From NCBI RefSeq assembly GCF_000733945.1, contig NZ_JPOL01000002.1, positions 2,047,001-2,111,000 on the forward strand: DNA of 64,000 nucleotides, in the 5' to 3' direction. Positions within the stretch are counted from its first letter, which is position 1, and every line of letters starts with the position of its first letter. Shown piece by piece: positions 24,575-32,411 of the stretch. A program made the position numbers and the translations under genes. Source of the DNA: Flavimarina sp. Hel_I_48 (GTDB lineage: Bacteria > Bacteroidota > Bacteroidia > Flavobacteriales > Flavobacteriaceae). The notes under the pieces were generated by a model. It had not been told where the DNA came from, ran no database searches, and saw nothing but the letters and a program-made list of their open reading frames with translations.

Positions 24575-27208
24575 ATGAAAATACTTGAAATAAACGCCAT
24601 GCGCGGTCCCAACTACTGGTCTATTCGCCGGCCCAAGCTCATCGTTATGGTGCTTGATCTGGAGAAAATGGAAGAGTATCCAACAGACAAAATACCAGGA
24701 TTTGGGGAACGCATAAAAAGCCTATTGCCCGGTCTGTACGCGCATCGCTGCTCAGAAGGGGTTGAAGGCGGCTTTTTTCATCGTGTTGATAAGGGAACAT
24801 GGATGGGACATGTCATTGAGCATGTTGCCCTGGAGATACAAACCATGGCAGGAATGGATACCGGTTTTGGCCGTACGCGTGGCTACGGTGAAGATGGCGT
24901 GTATCATGTGGTTTTTTCTTATAAAGAAGAAGCTGTGGGGAGATATGCCGCCCAGGCTGCCGTAAATATCTGCGAGGCATTAATTGCCGCAAAAGATTAT
25001 GATCTGGACATAGATATACAGCGCATGCGCGAATTGAGGGAATCAGAAAGGCTGGGTCCCAGTACCGGCTCTATTGTAAAAGAAGCGCAAAGCCGCGGTA
25101 TACCCTGGATTCGATTAAACAAAAACTCGTTATGCCAGTTGGGCTACGGCGCAAACCAGAAGCGCATTCAGGCTACGGTTACGAGCAAGACCAGTAACAT
25201 TGGCGTAGACCTTGCCTGTGACAAAGAAGAGACCAAGTTTATGCTTGAGCAAGCGAGTGTGCGCGTGCCCAAAGGTGATATTATTTGGGATATGGAAGAT
25301 TTGAAAAAAGTTTGTGACGCGGTAGGTTATCCCCTTGTCATCAAGCCCATAGATGGTAATCATGGTCGCGGTATAACCGTAAACATTAAAACGTATGAGG
25401 AAGCAATTGCCGCTTTTAATGTTGCACAGGAGGTAAGTAACAGTGTTATTGTAGAGACCTATATAGAAGGTCATGATTATAGACTTTTAGTAATAAACAA
25501 CAAATTGATTGCAGCCGCAAAAAGGACGCCTGCGCATGTAATTGGCGATGGCCATTCTACCATACAAGAACTTATTGACAATGTTAACAAAGACCCGCGA
25601 AGAGGATATGGTCATGAAAATGTACTAACCGTAATTGATGTAAACGAACTTACACTTAGCCTGATTAAAAAGAAGGGCTATACCGCGGAAAGTGTACTTG
25701 CAAAAGATGAAACTTTATTGCTGAAAGATACGGCAAACTTAAGTACCGGGGGTACTGCTGAAGATGTTACTGATATTGTACATTCTTCAAATGTTTTTAT
25801 GGCAGAACGTATTTCCAGGCTCATTGATCTGGATATCTGCGGGATTGATGTGATGACCACAGACATTACAAAACCGCTGGAAGAAACCGGTGGCGCCGTG
25901 CTTGAAGTCAATGCGGGCCCGGGTTTTAGAATGCACCTTTCCCCTACCATTGGCCTTCCCAGAAATGTGGCCTCACCAGTAGTTGACGAGCTTTTTCCCA
26001 AAGGTGAAAATGGCCGTATACCCATTGTCGCCATTACAGGGACAAATGGTAAAACAACGACTACCCGCCTTATCGCCCATATGGCAAAAATGAGCGGTTG
26101 CAGGGTAGGATATACTACTTCAGACGGCGTTTATATTCAAAACAGGCTGCTTATGGCCGGGGATTGTACGGGACCACAGAGTGCAGAATTTGTGCTTCGG
26201 GATCCTACCGTTAATTTTGCGGTTTTGGAATGTGCCCGCGGCGGACTTTTGCGTGCAGGGTTGGGATTTAGATATTGTGATATAGGTATTGTGACCAATG
26301 TAGCATCAGACCACCTGGGTCTCAAAGGCATTAATTCCATAGATCAGTTGGCACGTGTAAAAGCGGTTATCCCAGAAACGGTTTTGCCTGGCGGATATGC
26401 GATTTTGAATGCTGATGATGACCGTGTTTATAATATGCGAAGAGGTCTTGATTGTAATGTTGCGCTCTTCAGTATGGATGAAAACAATCCACGTATAATC
26501 GAATTTCAGGAGGACAATGGGCTTACGGCGATTTTTGAAGAGAATTACGTGACCATTACCCGTGGCAAGTGGAAAATGCGGGTCATGCGTGTAGAGAATA
26601 TACCAATCACTTATGGTGGTAAGGCGCATTTTATGATACAAAACGTGCTTGCCGCGATACTGGCGGCGCACGTGCGGGGTATCAGTATTGAAGATATGAA
26701 GGCCGCGCTGGAAACATTTCTTCCATCTGCCTCTCAAACGCCGGGACGTTTAAATGAATTCAAGTTCAATAATTTCAGCTTTTTAATAGATTATGCCCAT
26801 AACCCTTCCGGAATGCGGGCCCTGAAGCAATTTACAGATTCCTATGATGCTCCATACCGTATAGGTATCGTCGCTGGTATTGGTGACAGAAGGCAGGAAG
26901 ACACCGTTGAAGTAGGTGCTATTGCCGCAAGTATGTTTGACGAGATCATAATCAGACAGGATGACAATTTAAGGGGAAAGACCGAAGAAGAATTGCGCGG
27001 TTATATAGAAGAAGGTATCCACAGTAAAAAGTTGGACATAAAGATTACCAGTATAGATTCTGAACAGGATGCTATAAAACATGCAATTAAAAATGCACCT
27101 AAAAATGCATTGATCGTTCTGTGTAGTGATATCATTCCTGCCTCGATTCAATTGTTAGAAGAACTAAAAGTCAAGGAAGCCGCCGGAAAAGAACTTTTTG
27201 AAAATTAA
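24575..27208 (+). CDS. cphA: Cyanophycin synthetase
   Basis: An 877-residue enzyme that builds cyanophycin by alternating ATP-dependent addition of aspartate and arginine. Order: N-terminal domain (about 1-160), ATP-grasp domain (about 220-475, with PLVIKPIDGNHGRGI and EVNAGPGFRMH), and a Mur-ligase-like C-terminal domain with the P-loop GTNGKTTTTR at about 489-498 and LIDYAHNPSGMRAL. All domains look intact. The polymer is a nitrogen/arginine store; its presence in a heterotrophic flavobacterium is less usual than in cyanobacteria. It is divergent from cphB, and pnuC follows after 44 nt, so read-through into the next operon is possible. Confidence 0.96.
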   Translation: MKILEINAMRGPNYWSIRRPKLIVMVLDLEKMEEYPTDKIPGFGERIKSLLPGLYAHRCSEGVEGGFFHRVDKGTWMGHVIEHVALEIQTMAGMDTGFGRTRGYGEDGVYHVVFSYKEEAVGRYAAQAAVNICEALIAAKDYDLDIDIQRMRELRESERLGPSTGSIVKEAQSRGIPWIRLNKNSLCQLGYGANQKRIQATVTSKTSNIGVDLACDKEETKFMLEQASVRVPKGDIIWDMEDLKKVCDAVGYPLVIKPIDGNHGRGITVNIKTYEEAIAAFNVAQEVSNSVIVETYIEGHDYRLLVINNKLIAAAKRTPAHVIGDGHSTIQELIDNVNKDPRRGYGHENVLTVIDVNELTLSLIKKKGYTAESVLAKDETLLLKDTANLSTGGTAEDVTDIVHSSNVFMAERISRLIDLDICGIDVMTTDITKPLEETGGAVLEVNAGPGFRMHLSPTIGLPRNVASPVVDELFPKGENGRIPIVAITGTNGKTTTTRLIAHMAKMSGCRVGYTTSDGVYIQNRLLMAGDCTGPQSAEFVLRDPTVNFAVLECARGGLLRAGLGFRYCDIGIVTNVASDHLGLKGINSIDQLARVKAVIPETVLPGGYAILNADDDRVYNMRRGLDCNVALFSMDENNPRIIEFQEDNGLTAIFEENYVTITRGKWKMRVMRVENIPITYGGKAHFMIQNVLAAILAAHVRGISIEDMKAALETFLPSASQTPGRLNEFKFNNFSFLIDYAHNPSGMRALKQFTDSYDAPYRIGIVAGIGDRRQEDTVEVGAIAASMFDEIIIRQDDNLRGKTEEELRGYIEEGIHSKKLDIKITSIDSEQDAIKHAIKNAPKNALIVLCSDIIPASIQLLEELKVKEAAGKELFEN

Positions 27209-27252
27209 GCAAATGATTTCTATCAGAATAGTAATACCTGACTCTGATACCC

Positions 27253-27885
27253 ATGTCTGAATTTTTTGAGTTCTTTTTTGATCAATACGCGACCTACAGT
27301 ACCATAAATATTGTTTTGGAAATTGTCGCGGTCATTTTCGGTCTGCTATCGGTGATTTTTTCAATGCGGAATAATATTTTCGTTTATCCCACGGGGATGA
27401 TCAGTACTGCGATATTTGTGTATTTATTACTGTTTTGGGGTCTGCTGGGCGATATGATGATCAACGGTTATTATTTCGTGATGAGTATTTATGGCTGGTG
27501 GGTCTGGACGCGTAAAGTTGACCCTCAGCATGTCACTCCCATTGCAAGGACAACAAAAAAGGAACACGCTATTTCAGCAGTGATCTTTGTGGGTACCATA
27601 GGTTTTGTAGCCCTTATTTATACCCTTTTTGATAAATGGGAAAGTTGGGTGTCCTGGGTTGACACCCTTACCACAGCCATATTTTTTGTGGGGATGTGGT
27701 TAATGGCACGTCGCAAGATCGAAAACTGGATCTACTGGATCGTTGGCGATATTATATCAGCCCCCTTGTATTTTCATAAAGGTTTAACTTTTACAAGTTT
27801 GCAATATCTTATTTTTACGGTTATTGCTCTATTTGGATATATAGCTTGGAAGAAAAACTTAGACAAAAACCCAGTAATTGCATAA
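27253..27885 (+). CDS. PnuC-family transporter (nicotinamide riboside or thiamine)
   Basis: A 210-residue inner-membrane protein with about seven spans and the family motif YGWWVWTRK near residue 79-87. PnuC proteins are facilitators driven by phosphorylation of the imported nucleoside; close relatives (PnuT) carry thiamine. The adjacent NadR-type kinase favours nicotinamide riboside here, but the sequence does not prove it. It begins 44 nt after cphA with no promoter box between and overlaps the kinase gene by 40 nt. Confidence 0.9.
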   Translation: MSEFFEFFFDQYATYSTINIVLEIVAVIFGLLSVIFSMRNNIFVYPTGMISTAIFVYLLLFWGLLGDMMINGYYFVMSIYGWWVWTRKVDPQHVTPIARTTKKEHAISAVIFVGTIGFVALIYTLFDKWESWVSWVDTLTTAIFFVGMWLMARRKIENWIYWIVGDIISAPLYFHKGLTFTSLQYLIFTVIALFGYIAWKKNLDKNPVIA

Positions 27886-28406
27886 AAATCGTCCTTTTTG
27901 GGCCAGAAAGTTCAGGAAAAACGACACTTTCCAGAAATTTAGCAGCTCATTATAACTGTGAGTGGATCCCTGAATATGCGAGGGAATATTTACAGCATAA
28001 ATGGGAAAAGGAACAGAGCATCTGTGCACCAGAAGACCTTCTGCCCATCGCTGAAGGCCAAATGAGGCTGGAGAATGCCGCTTCAAAGAATGCTGACCGA
28101 CTTCTAATTTGCGATACAGATTTGCTGGAGACTAAGGTTTATGGCGAAGCTTATTATGACCATTGGTGTCCGCCAGAGTTAGAAATTGCCGCGCTTGCAA
28201 ATACCTATGACCTCTATTTGCTAACATATATAGATATACCATGGGAAGCAGACGATCTACGGGATAGACCAGAACAGCGGGAAGAAATGTTTTTGCAATT
28301 CAAAGAAGCATTAGTAACATATAAGAGGCCTTTTGTACTGCTTAAGGGAACACTGGCAGAGCGTATGGCAATAGCAACCGAACACATAAACAAACTTTTA
28401 TCGTGA
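27846..28406 (+). CDS. NadR-type ribosylnicotinamide kinase (P-loop)
   Basis: A 186-residue P-loop kinase with the NadR kinase layout: GPESSGKTT (residues 19-27), PEYAREYL, CDTDLLETKVYGEAY, DLYLLTYIDIPWEADDLRDRPEQREEMF. It would phosphorylate nicotinamide riboside to NMN, trapping it after PnuC uptake. The nucleotidyltransferase domain of full NadR is missing. The best start is TTG at 27846, so its first 40 nt overlap pnuC in another frame; the kinase core begins at residue about 13, so a later non-standard start cannot be excluded. Confidence 0.87.
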   Translation: MEEKLRQKPSNCIKIVLFGPESSGKTTLSRNLAAHYNCEWIPEYAREYLQHKWEKEQSICAPEDLLPIAEGQMRLENAASKNADRLLICDTDLLETKVYGEAYYDHWCPPELEIAALANTYDLYLLTYIDIPWEADDLRDRPEQREEMFLQFKEALVTYKRPFVLLKGTLAERMAIATEHINKLLS

Positions 28407-29962
28407 ATTTTACAGAAGAAGACATTAAAGAGATTGAGGCTCACGGCCTCACAAAAGAAAAAGTACAGGAACAGGTTTCTATCTTTAAAAATGGAGTGCC
28501 TACCGTACAGCTTATTGCCGCCGCCACCGTAGGGGATGGGATACAGAAACTCAATGAGGATAAAGAAGTCGATTTTATAGAGTTGTATGAACACATTGAT
28601 AAGGACAAAGAGCTTCTTAAATTTATCCCGGCTTCTGGGGCTGCTACACGCATGTTCAAAACCATTTATCAATTTCTTGAGGAATATGATCCAAAAGAAG
28701 AAAAACTTGATGAATTCTTAAGCCGTGCAAAGAATGGCGAGATGCGCATTTTTTTCGACAATCTTAAAAATTTCCCTTTTTACGACAAAATCAGTGAGCT
28801 TATACAGGATAAGTATGATAAAGAAGCAATAGAAAGTGATGACGAGGCAAAGGTTGCTTTTGTTAAGAAAATGATGGACGAAGATGGTCCCAACTTTGGA
28901 AATCTTCCCAAAGGTCTTTTGCCTTTTCATAATTACGAATCCTATATGGTGACGGCTTTTGAAGAGCATTTATACGAGGCTGCCGCTTACGCGGAAAACA
29001 GAAACCATGCAAATCTTCATTTTACCGTTTCCCCAGAACATGAGAAAGCATTTAAAGAGCAATTTGAAAATATACATGCAGCGGTAAGCAGTGATACGGA
29101 AGTAAACTTTGAAGTAACCTATTCTTTTCAAAAACCTCAAACAGATACAGTAGCGGTTACCGAAGATAATGAGATTTATCGCAAACCTAACGGTAAGATG
29201 TTGTTCAGGCCAGGAGGGCACGGTGCGCTTATAGAAAACCTGAATGATGTGGATGCTGATGTTATTTTTATAAAGAACATTGACAATGTCCTGACTAAAG
29301 ACAACATTCTAACACTGTCAAGAAATAAAAAAATACTTGCAGGTTTACTTTTGGAACTGCAAGCGCAGGCATTTAAATTCACCAAGTCACTTAAAGAAGG
29401 TGATCTTGATGAAAGCGGTGTACGCGAGATCGCTCAGTTTTTAGAACGGGACTTTAGTATAAAGTTGAGCGATACTTTTGCCACGTTGGGTATAGATGAA
29501 AAGAAAGATCAGCTACTGGAACTATTGGACAGGCCCTTAAGGGTTTGTGGAATGGTAAAAAACGAAGGTGAGCCCGGTGGTGGTCCATTTTGGGTTGCAG
29601 ATAAAAAAGGAACCGCTTCCCTGCAGATTATTGAGAGTGCTCAGATTGAGAAGGACGATAAGAAGCAACAGGAGATTTTCCAGAATTCCACACACTTTAA
29701 CCCAGTGGATATTGTTTGTAGCGTTCGGGATTATACAGGAAAAAAATACAATCTAACGGAGTATGTAGATCCAGATCTTGCCTTTATCGCAAGTAAAACG
29801 ACAGATGGTAATAACATTAAAGCTTTAGAACTACCCGGACTTTGGAATGGTGGAATGGCTTTCTGGAATACCATTTTTGTTGAGGTTCCCCTGGAAACGT
29901 TCAATCCAGTCAAGAATGTCAATGATTTACTGAAACCCGCGCATCAGGTAAAGAAATCGTGA
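28403..29962 (+). CDS. DUF4301-family protein with pyrophosphorylase-like motifs
   Basis: A 519-residue soluble protein of the DUF4301 family, function unknown, starting with GTG in a 4-nt overlap with the kinase stop. Two stretches resemble nucleotide-sugar pyrophosphorylases: FIPASGAATRMFK at residues 74-86 (compare the G-x-G-T-R-M nucleotide loop) and FRPGGHGALIENLND...FIKNIDNV at about 268-295 (compare the GHG and V-D-N-v metal/sugar segments of UDP-sugar pyrophosphorylases). I infer a GT-A nucleotidyltransferase fold. Its operon position next to a nicotinamide riboside kinase suggests a nucleotide substrate, but this is speculation. Confidence 0.8.
   Translation: MNFTEEDIKEIEAHGLTKEKVQEQVSIFKNGVPTVQLIAAATVGDGIQKLNEDKEVDFIELYEHIDKDKELLKFIPASGAATRMFKTIYQFLEEYDPKEEKLDEFLSRAKNGEMRIFFDNLKNFPFYDKISELIQDKYDKEAIESDDEAKVAFVKKMMDEDGPNFGNLPKGLLPFHNYESYMVTAFEEHLYEAAAYAENRNHANLHFTVSPEHEKAFKEQFENIHAAVSSDTEVNFEVTYSFQKPQTDTVAVTEDNEIYRKPNGKMLFRPGGHGALIENLNDVDADVIFIKNIDNVLTKDNILTLSRNKKILAGLLLELQAQAFKFTKSLKEGDLDESGVREIAQFLERDFSIKLSDTFATLGIDEKKDQLLELLDRPLRVCGMVKNEGEPGGGPFWVADKKGTASLQIIESAQIEKDDKKQQEIFQNSTHFNPVDIVCSVRDYTGKKYNLTEYVDPDLAFIASKTTDGNNIKALELPGLWNGGMAFWNTIFVEVPLETFNPVKNVNDLLKPAHQVKKS
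28983..28994. repeat. Short CCGC-N4-GCGG hairpin in DUF4301 gene
   Basis: CCGCTTACGCGG, in frame as A-A-Y-A-E. A shorter member of the TTCCGC-N4-GCGGAA set. Confidence 0.4.
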
Positions 29963-30360
29963 AAGAGGATGCCCTTCTCGCCGAATGCGGTTTTAAAGCA
30001 GTGCGTAGCAGTGGGCCTGGAGGCCAACATGTAAATAAAACCTCCACAAAAGTTGTTTTAAGTTGGGATTTAGCGAATACTTCTGTTTTTGATGAAGATA
30101 TTAAATTGCGCTTGTCCCAGCGGTTGGCAAACAGATTGACTAAAAACGGGGTTCTTCTTCTTCATAATGATCAGAGTAGGAGTCAACATACCAATAAAGA
30201 AGCAATACAAAAGCAGTTTCTAAAGCTGATCGAGAAAGGATTACAGCGTCCAAAAAAGCGTAAGAAAAGACGAGTTTCAAAAAGCGCAAAATTAAAAAGG
30301 CTTGGTAACAAGAAGCATCAAGCAGAGAAAAAGGCAAATAGAAAACCGCCTAAATTATAG
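29959..30360 (+). CDS. arfB: ArfB-like peptidyl-tRNA hydrolase (alternative ribosome rescue)
   Basis: A 133-residue class I release-factor-like protein with GPGGQHVNKTST, where GGQ (residues 21-23) is the peptidyl-tRNA hydrolysis motif. It lacks codon-recognition domains and ends in a strongly basic tail (KKRKKRRVSKSAKLKRLG...) that in ArfB enters the empty mRNA channel of stalled ribosomes. It rescues ribosomes on truncated mRNA. The GTG start overlaps the DUF4301 stop by 4 nt, so it is the last gene of this operon, followed by a strong terminator. Confidence 0.92.
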   Translation: MKEDALLAECGFKAVRSSGPGGQHVNKTSTKVVLSWDLANTSVFDEDIKLRLSQRLANRLTKNGVLLLHNDQSRSQHTNKEAIQKQFLKLIEKGLQRPKKRKKRRVSKSAKLKRLGNKKHQAEKKANRKPPKL

Positions 30361-30361
30361 C

Positions 30362-30388
30362 AAAAACGGGGATTTTTTCCCCGTTTTT
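30362..30388 (+). terminator. Terminator of the pnuC-arfB operon
   Basis: AAAAACGGGGA pairs with TCCCCGTTTTT around a short T-rich loop, and begins 2 nt after the arfB stop codon. Confidence 0.88.
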
Positions 30389-30559
30389 ATTGATTTATTG
30401 CCCATTTCTACAAGATTAACAAACTATTTAAAATACTCTTTATTTGGGATTAAATTGTTGAAGATTAGTATATTATGACTAATTTGTAGTCTTAAAATCA
30501 CATGGCACAATTATCATATTCTATATAAAAATTAATAAAACATCTAGTATAAAAAAAAT

Positions 30560-30886
30560 ATGAAAAAGATCATTTTAATAGCCGTGTTCGCCATGGGGAT
30601 ATTATCTTCTTCTGCCACTGCCCAGGAAAAAGTGGAAACTACCCAAAAGAAGGACCTTGTTGTAAAAACCATGCAAGTAACAGATAACTTTGAGGAAATT
30701 GATAAAAGCCAGTTACCGCAGACCATTAAAGATGTTATTATGACAGATATGGACGGTATGAAAGTCACTGAGGCGTATGTAGGGGAAAATTCGATTTATA
30801 AAATTATCGTTGCAGACTTAAAGAACGAGAGCAAGACAAAAACAGTTTACTTAGATGCTGACGGAAACTGGATCAAACCTGAATAA
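30560..30886 (+). CDS. Small exported protein (108 aa)
   Basis: A signal peptide (MKKIILIAVFAMGILSSSATAQ) followed by an 86-residue domain rich in charged residues, with DNFEEIDKSQLPQTIKDVI and a final VYLDADGNWIKPE. The strand-and-helix layout is reminiscent of small periplasmic PepSY-like proteins, but I cannot assign it. It stands alone between the arfB terminator and the response regulator gene; it is preceded by an AT-rich region with the imperfect palindrome GACTAATTTGTAGTC. Confidence 0.75.
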   Translation: MKKIILIAVFAMGILSSSATAQEKVETTQKKDLVVKTMQVTDNFEEIDKSQLPQTIKDVIMTDMDGMKVTEAYVGENSIYKIIVADLKNESKTKTVYLDADGNWIKPE

Positions 30887-31004
30887 CATCAGCATTTACC
30901 AAAGCTTAAGTACATAAAACTACGTTTAAATACTATGAAGGGGCTGCATTAATTTGTAGTCCTTTTTTTGTAGGTAAAAGACTCTAAATACCGCAATCTA
31001 TCCG

Positions 31005-31012
31005 TAAATTTG
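31005..31012 (+). promoter_or_regulatory. -7 promoter box of the response regulator gene
   Basis: TAAATTTG matches TAnnTTTG and lies 22 nt before the ATG. Confidence 0.5.
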
Positions 31013-31034
31013 AAGACTAAGTTTTTTCATACAT

Positions 31035-32411
31035 ATGCGGCAGTTATTAATAGTTGAGGATGATATTGCATTCTGTAAAATGCTTGAAACCTTCTTGAAA
31101 AAGAAAGGTTTTGAAGTGTTTACAGCCTTTTCTGGATCTGAAGCCATAAAAAAAATGGCCGAACATCCTTTAGATTTGATTATTACAGATGTACGTTTAC
31201 CAGATCAGGACGGTCTTGTTATTCTGCAAAAAGCAAAGATGGATCTTGAAAATACGCCGGTAATCTTGATGACCGGTTATGCAGAGGTAAACATGGCGGT
31301 TACCGCAATGAAGGAAGGCGCCTTTGATTACATTTCAAAACCTGTACGTCCTGATGAGTTACTGTCCCTTATAAACAAAGCGCTTGACGAAAGTAAAAAC
31401 CCTATAGAAGTAGCCCCTTCGGATAACATCATTGTCAAAGAAGAACCTTCAAAAATTTCCAAACCCAAAAAAGCCAAGGCTTCAGGCTATGTAAAAGGCG
31501 TTAGTGATACATCTGGTAAGCTTAATCAATATATTGATCTTGTTGCCCCCACAAACATGTCCGTCCTCATCATAGGTGATAGTGGCACGGGTAAAGAATA
31601 TGTTGCGAAAAACATTCACGATAAGAGCAAGCGCAAACTTCAGCCCTTTGTTGCCGTAGATTGCGGGGCGATACCAAAAGAGATCGCCACAAGTGAATTT
31701 TTTGGACACATCAAGGGTTCGTTTACGGGCGCCGTAAATGATAAGATAGGACATTTTGAAGCTGCGAATGGGGGTACGATCTTTTTAGATGAAATAGGAA
31801 ACCTGGGGTACGAACTACAAGTTCAGCTATTGCGGGCCCTTCAGGAACGCAAAATAAAGCCTGTGGGCAGCAATAAGGAAATTAATGTTGATATCAGGGT
31901 TGTTGCTGCAACAAATGAAGATTTGGAAGAAGCCGTTAAACAAGGCGATTTCAGGGAAGATCTATACCACCGTTTGAACGAATTTTCCATTCAGGTACCG
32001 CGACTTTCGGACAGACAGGAAGATCTCATGCTTTTTGCGAACGTTTTTTTGGACAAGGCAAATGAAGAGCTTGAAAAGAACATTACCGGTTTTGATGATG
32101 CTGCCATTGCTGCCATGAAGTCTTATGACTGGCCAGGAAATCTACGTGAATTAAAAAATACCATCAAGCGGGCTGTTTTGCTTACCGTCGCAGATGAAAT
32201 TGATCTGGATGTGCTTCCGCGGGAACTTGTACTTTCAAAAGATCAGCCCAATCGTAATGATTATGGTCTATTTAAGAGCAAAAATGAGGAAGAAATGATC
32301 CTCAATGCGCTTGAAAATTCAGGAGGAAACAAAAGCAAAGCTGCACGATTGCTCAATATAGACCGAAAAACGCTTTATAATAAGCTTAAACACTATGATA
32401 TAGATCTTTGA
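31035..32411 (+). CDS. Sigma-54-dependent response regulator (NtrC family)
   Basis: A 458-residue three-domain regulator: receiver domain (1-120; phosphoacceptor Asp52 in ITDVRLPDQDG, with the N-terminal VEDD acidic pair), AAA+ domain (about 150-390; Walker A GDSGTGKE near 180-187, and the sigma-54 contact loop present as GSFTGA near 228), and a Fis-type helix-turn-helix at the end (SKAARLLNIDRKTLYNKLK). It activates sigma-54 promoters. The gene ends 26 nt inside the convergent hybrid histidine kinase gene, its probable partner. Confidence 0.93.
   Translation: MRQLLIVEDDIAFCKMLETFLKKKGFEVFTAFSGSEAIKKMAEHPLDLIITDVRLPDQDGLVILQKAKMDLENTPVILMTGYAEVNMAVTAMKEGAFDYISKPVRPDELLSLINKALDESKNPIEVAPSDNIIVKEEPSKISKPKKAKASGYVKGVSDTSGKLNQYIDLVAPTNMSVLIIGDSGTGKEYVAKNIHDKSKRKLQPFVAVDCGAIPKEIATSEFFGHIKGSFTGAVNDKIGHFEAANGGTIFLDEIGNLGYELQVQLLRALQERKIKPVGSNKEINVDIRVVAATNEDLEEAVKQGDFREDLYHRLNEFSIQVPRLSDRQEDLMLFANVFLDKANEELEKNITGFDDAAIAAMKSYDWPGNLRELKNTIKRAVLLTVADEIDLDVLPRELVLSKDQPNRNDYGLFKSKNEEEMILNALENSGGNKSKAARLLNIDRKTLYNKLKHYDIDL

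Noticed and set aside
30470..30495. GACTAATTTGTAGTC palindrome as an operator
   Set aside because: Imperfect, with no adjacent regulator gene and only a partial resemblance to a second stretch near 30950; not strong enough to call.
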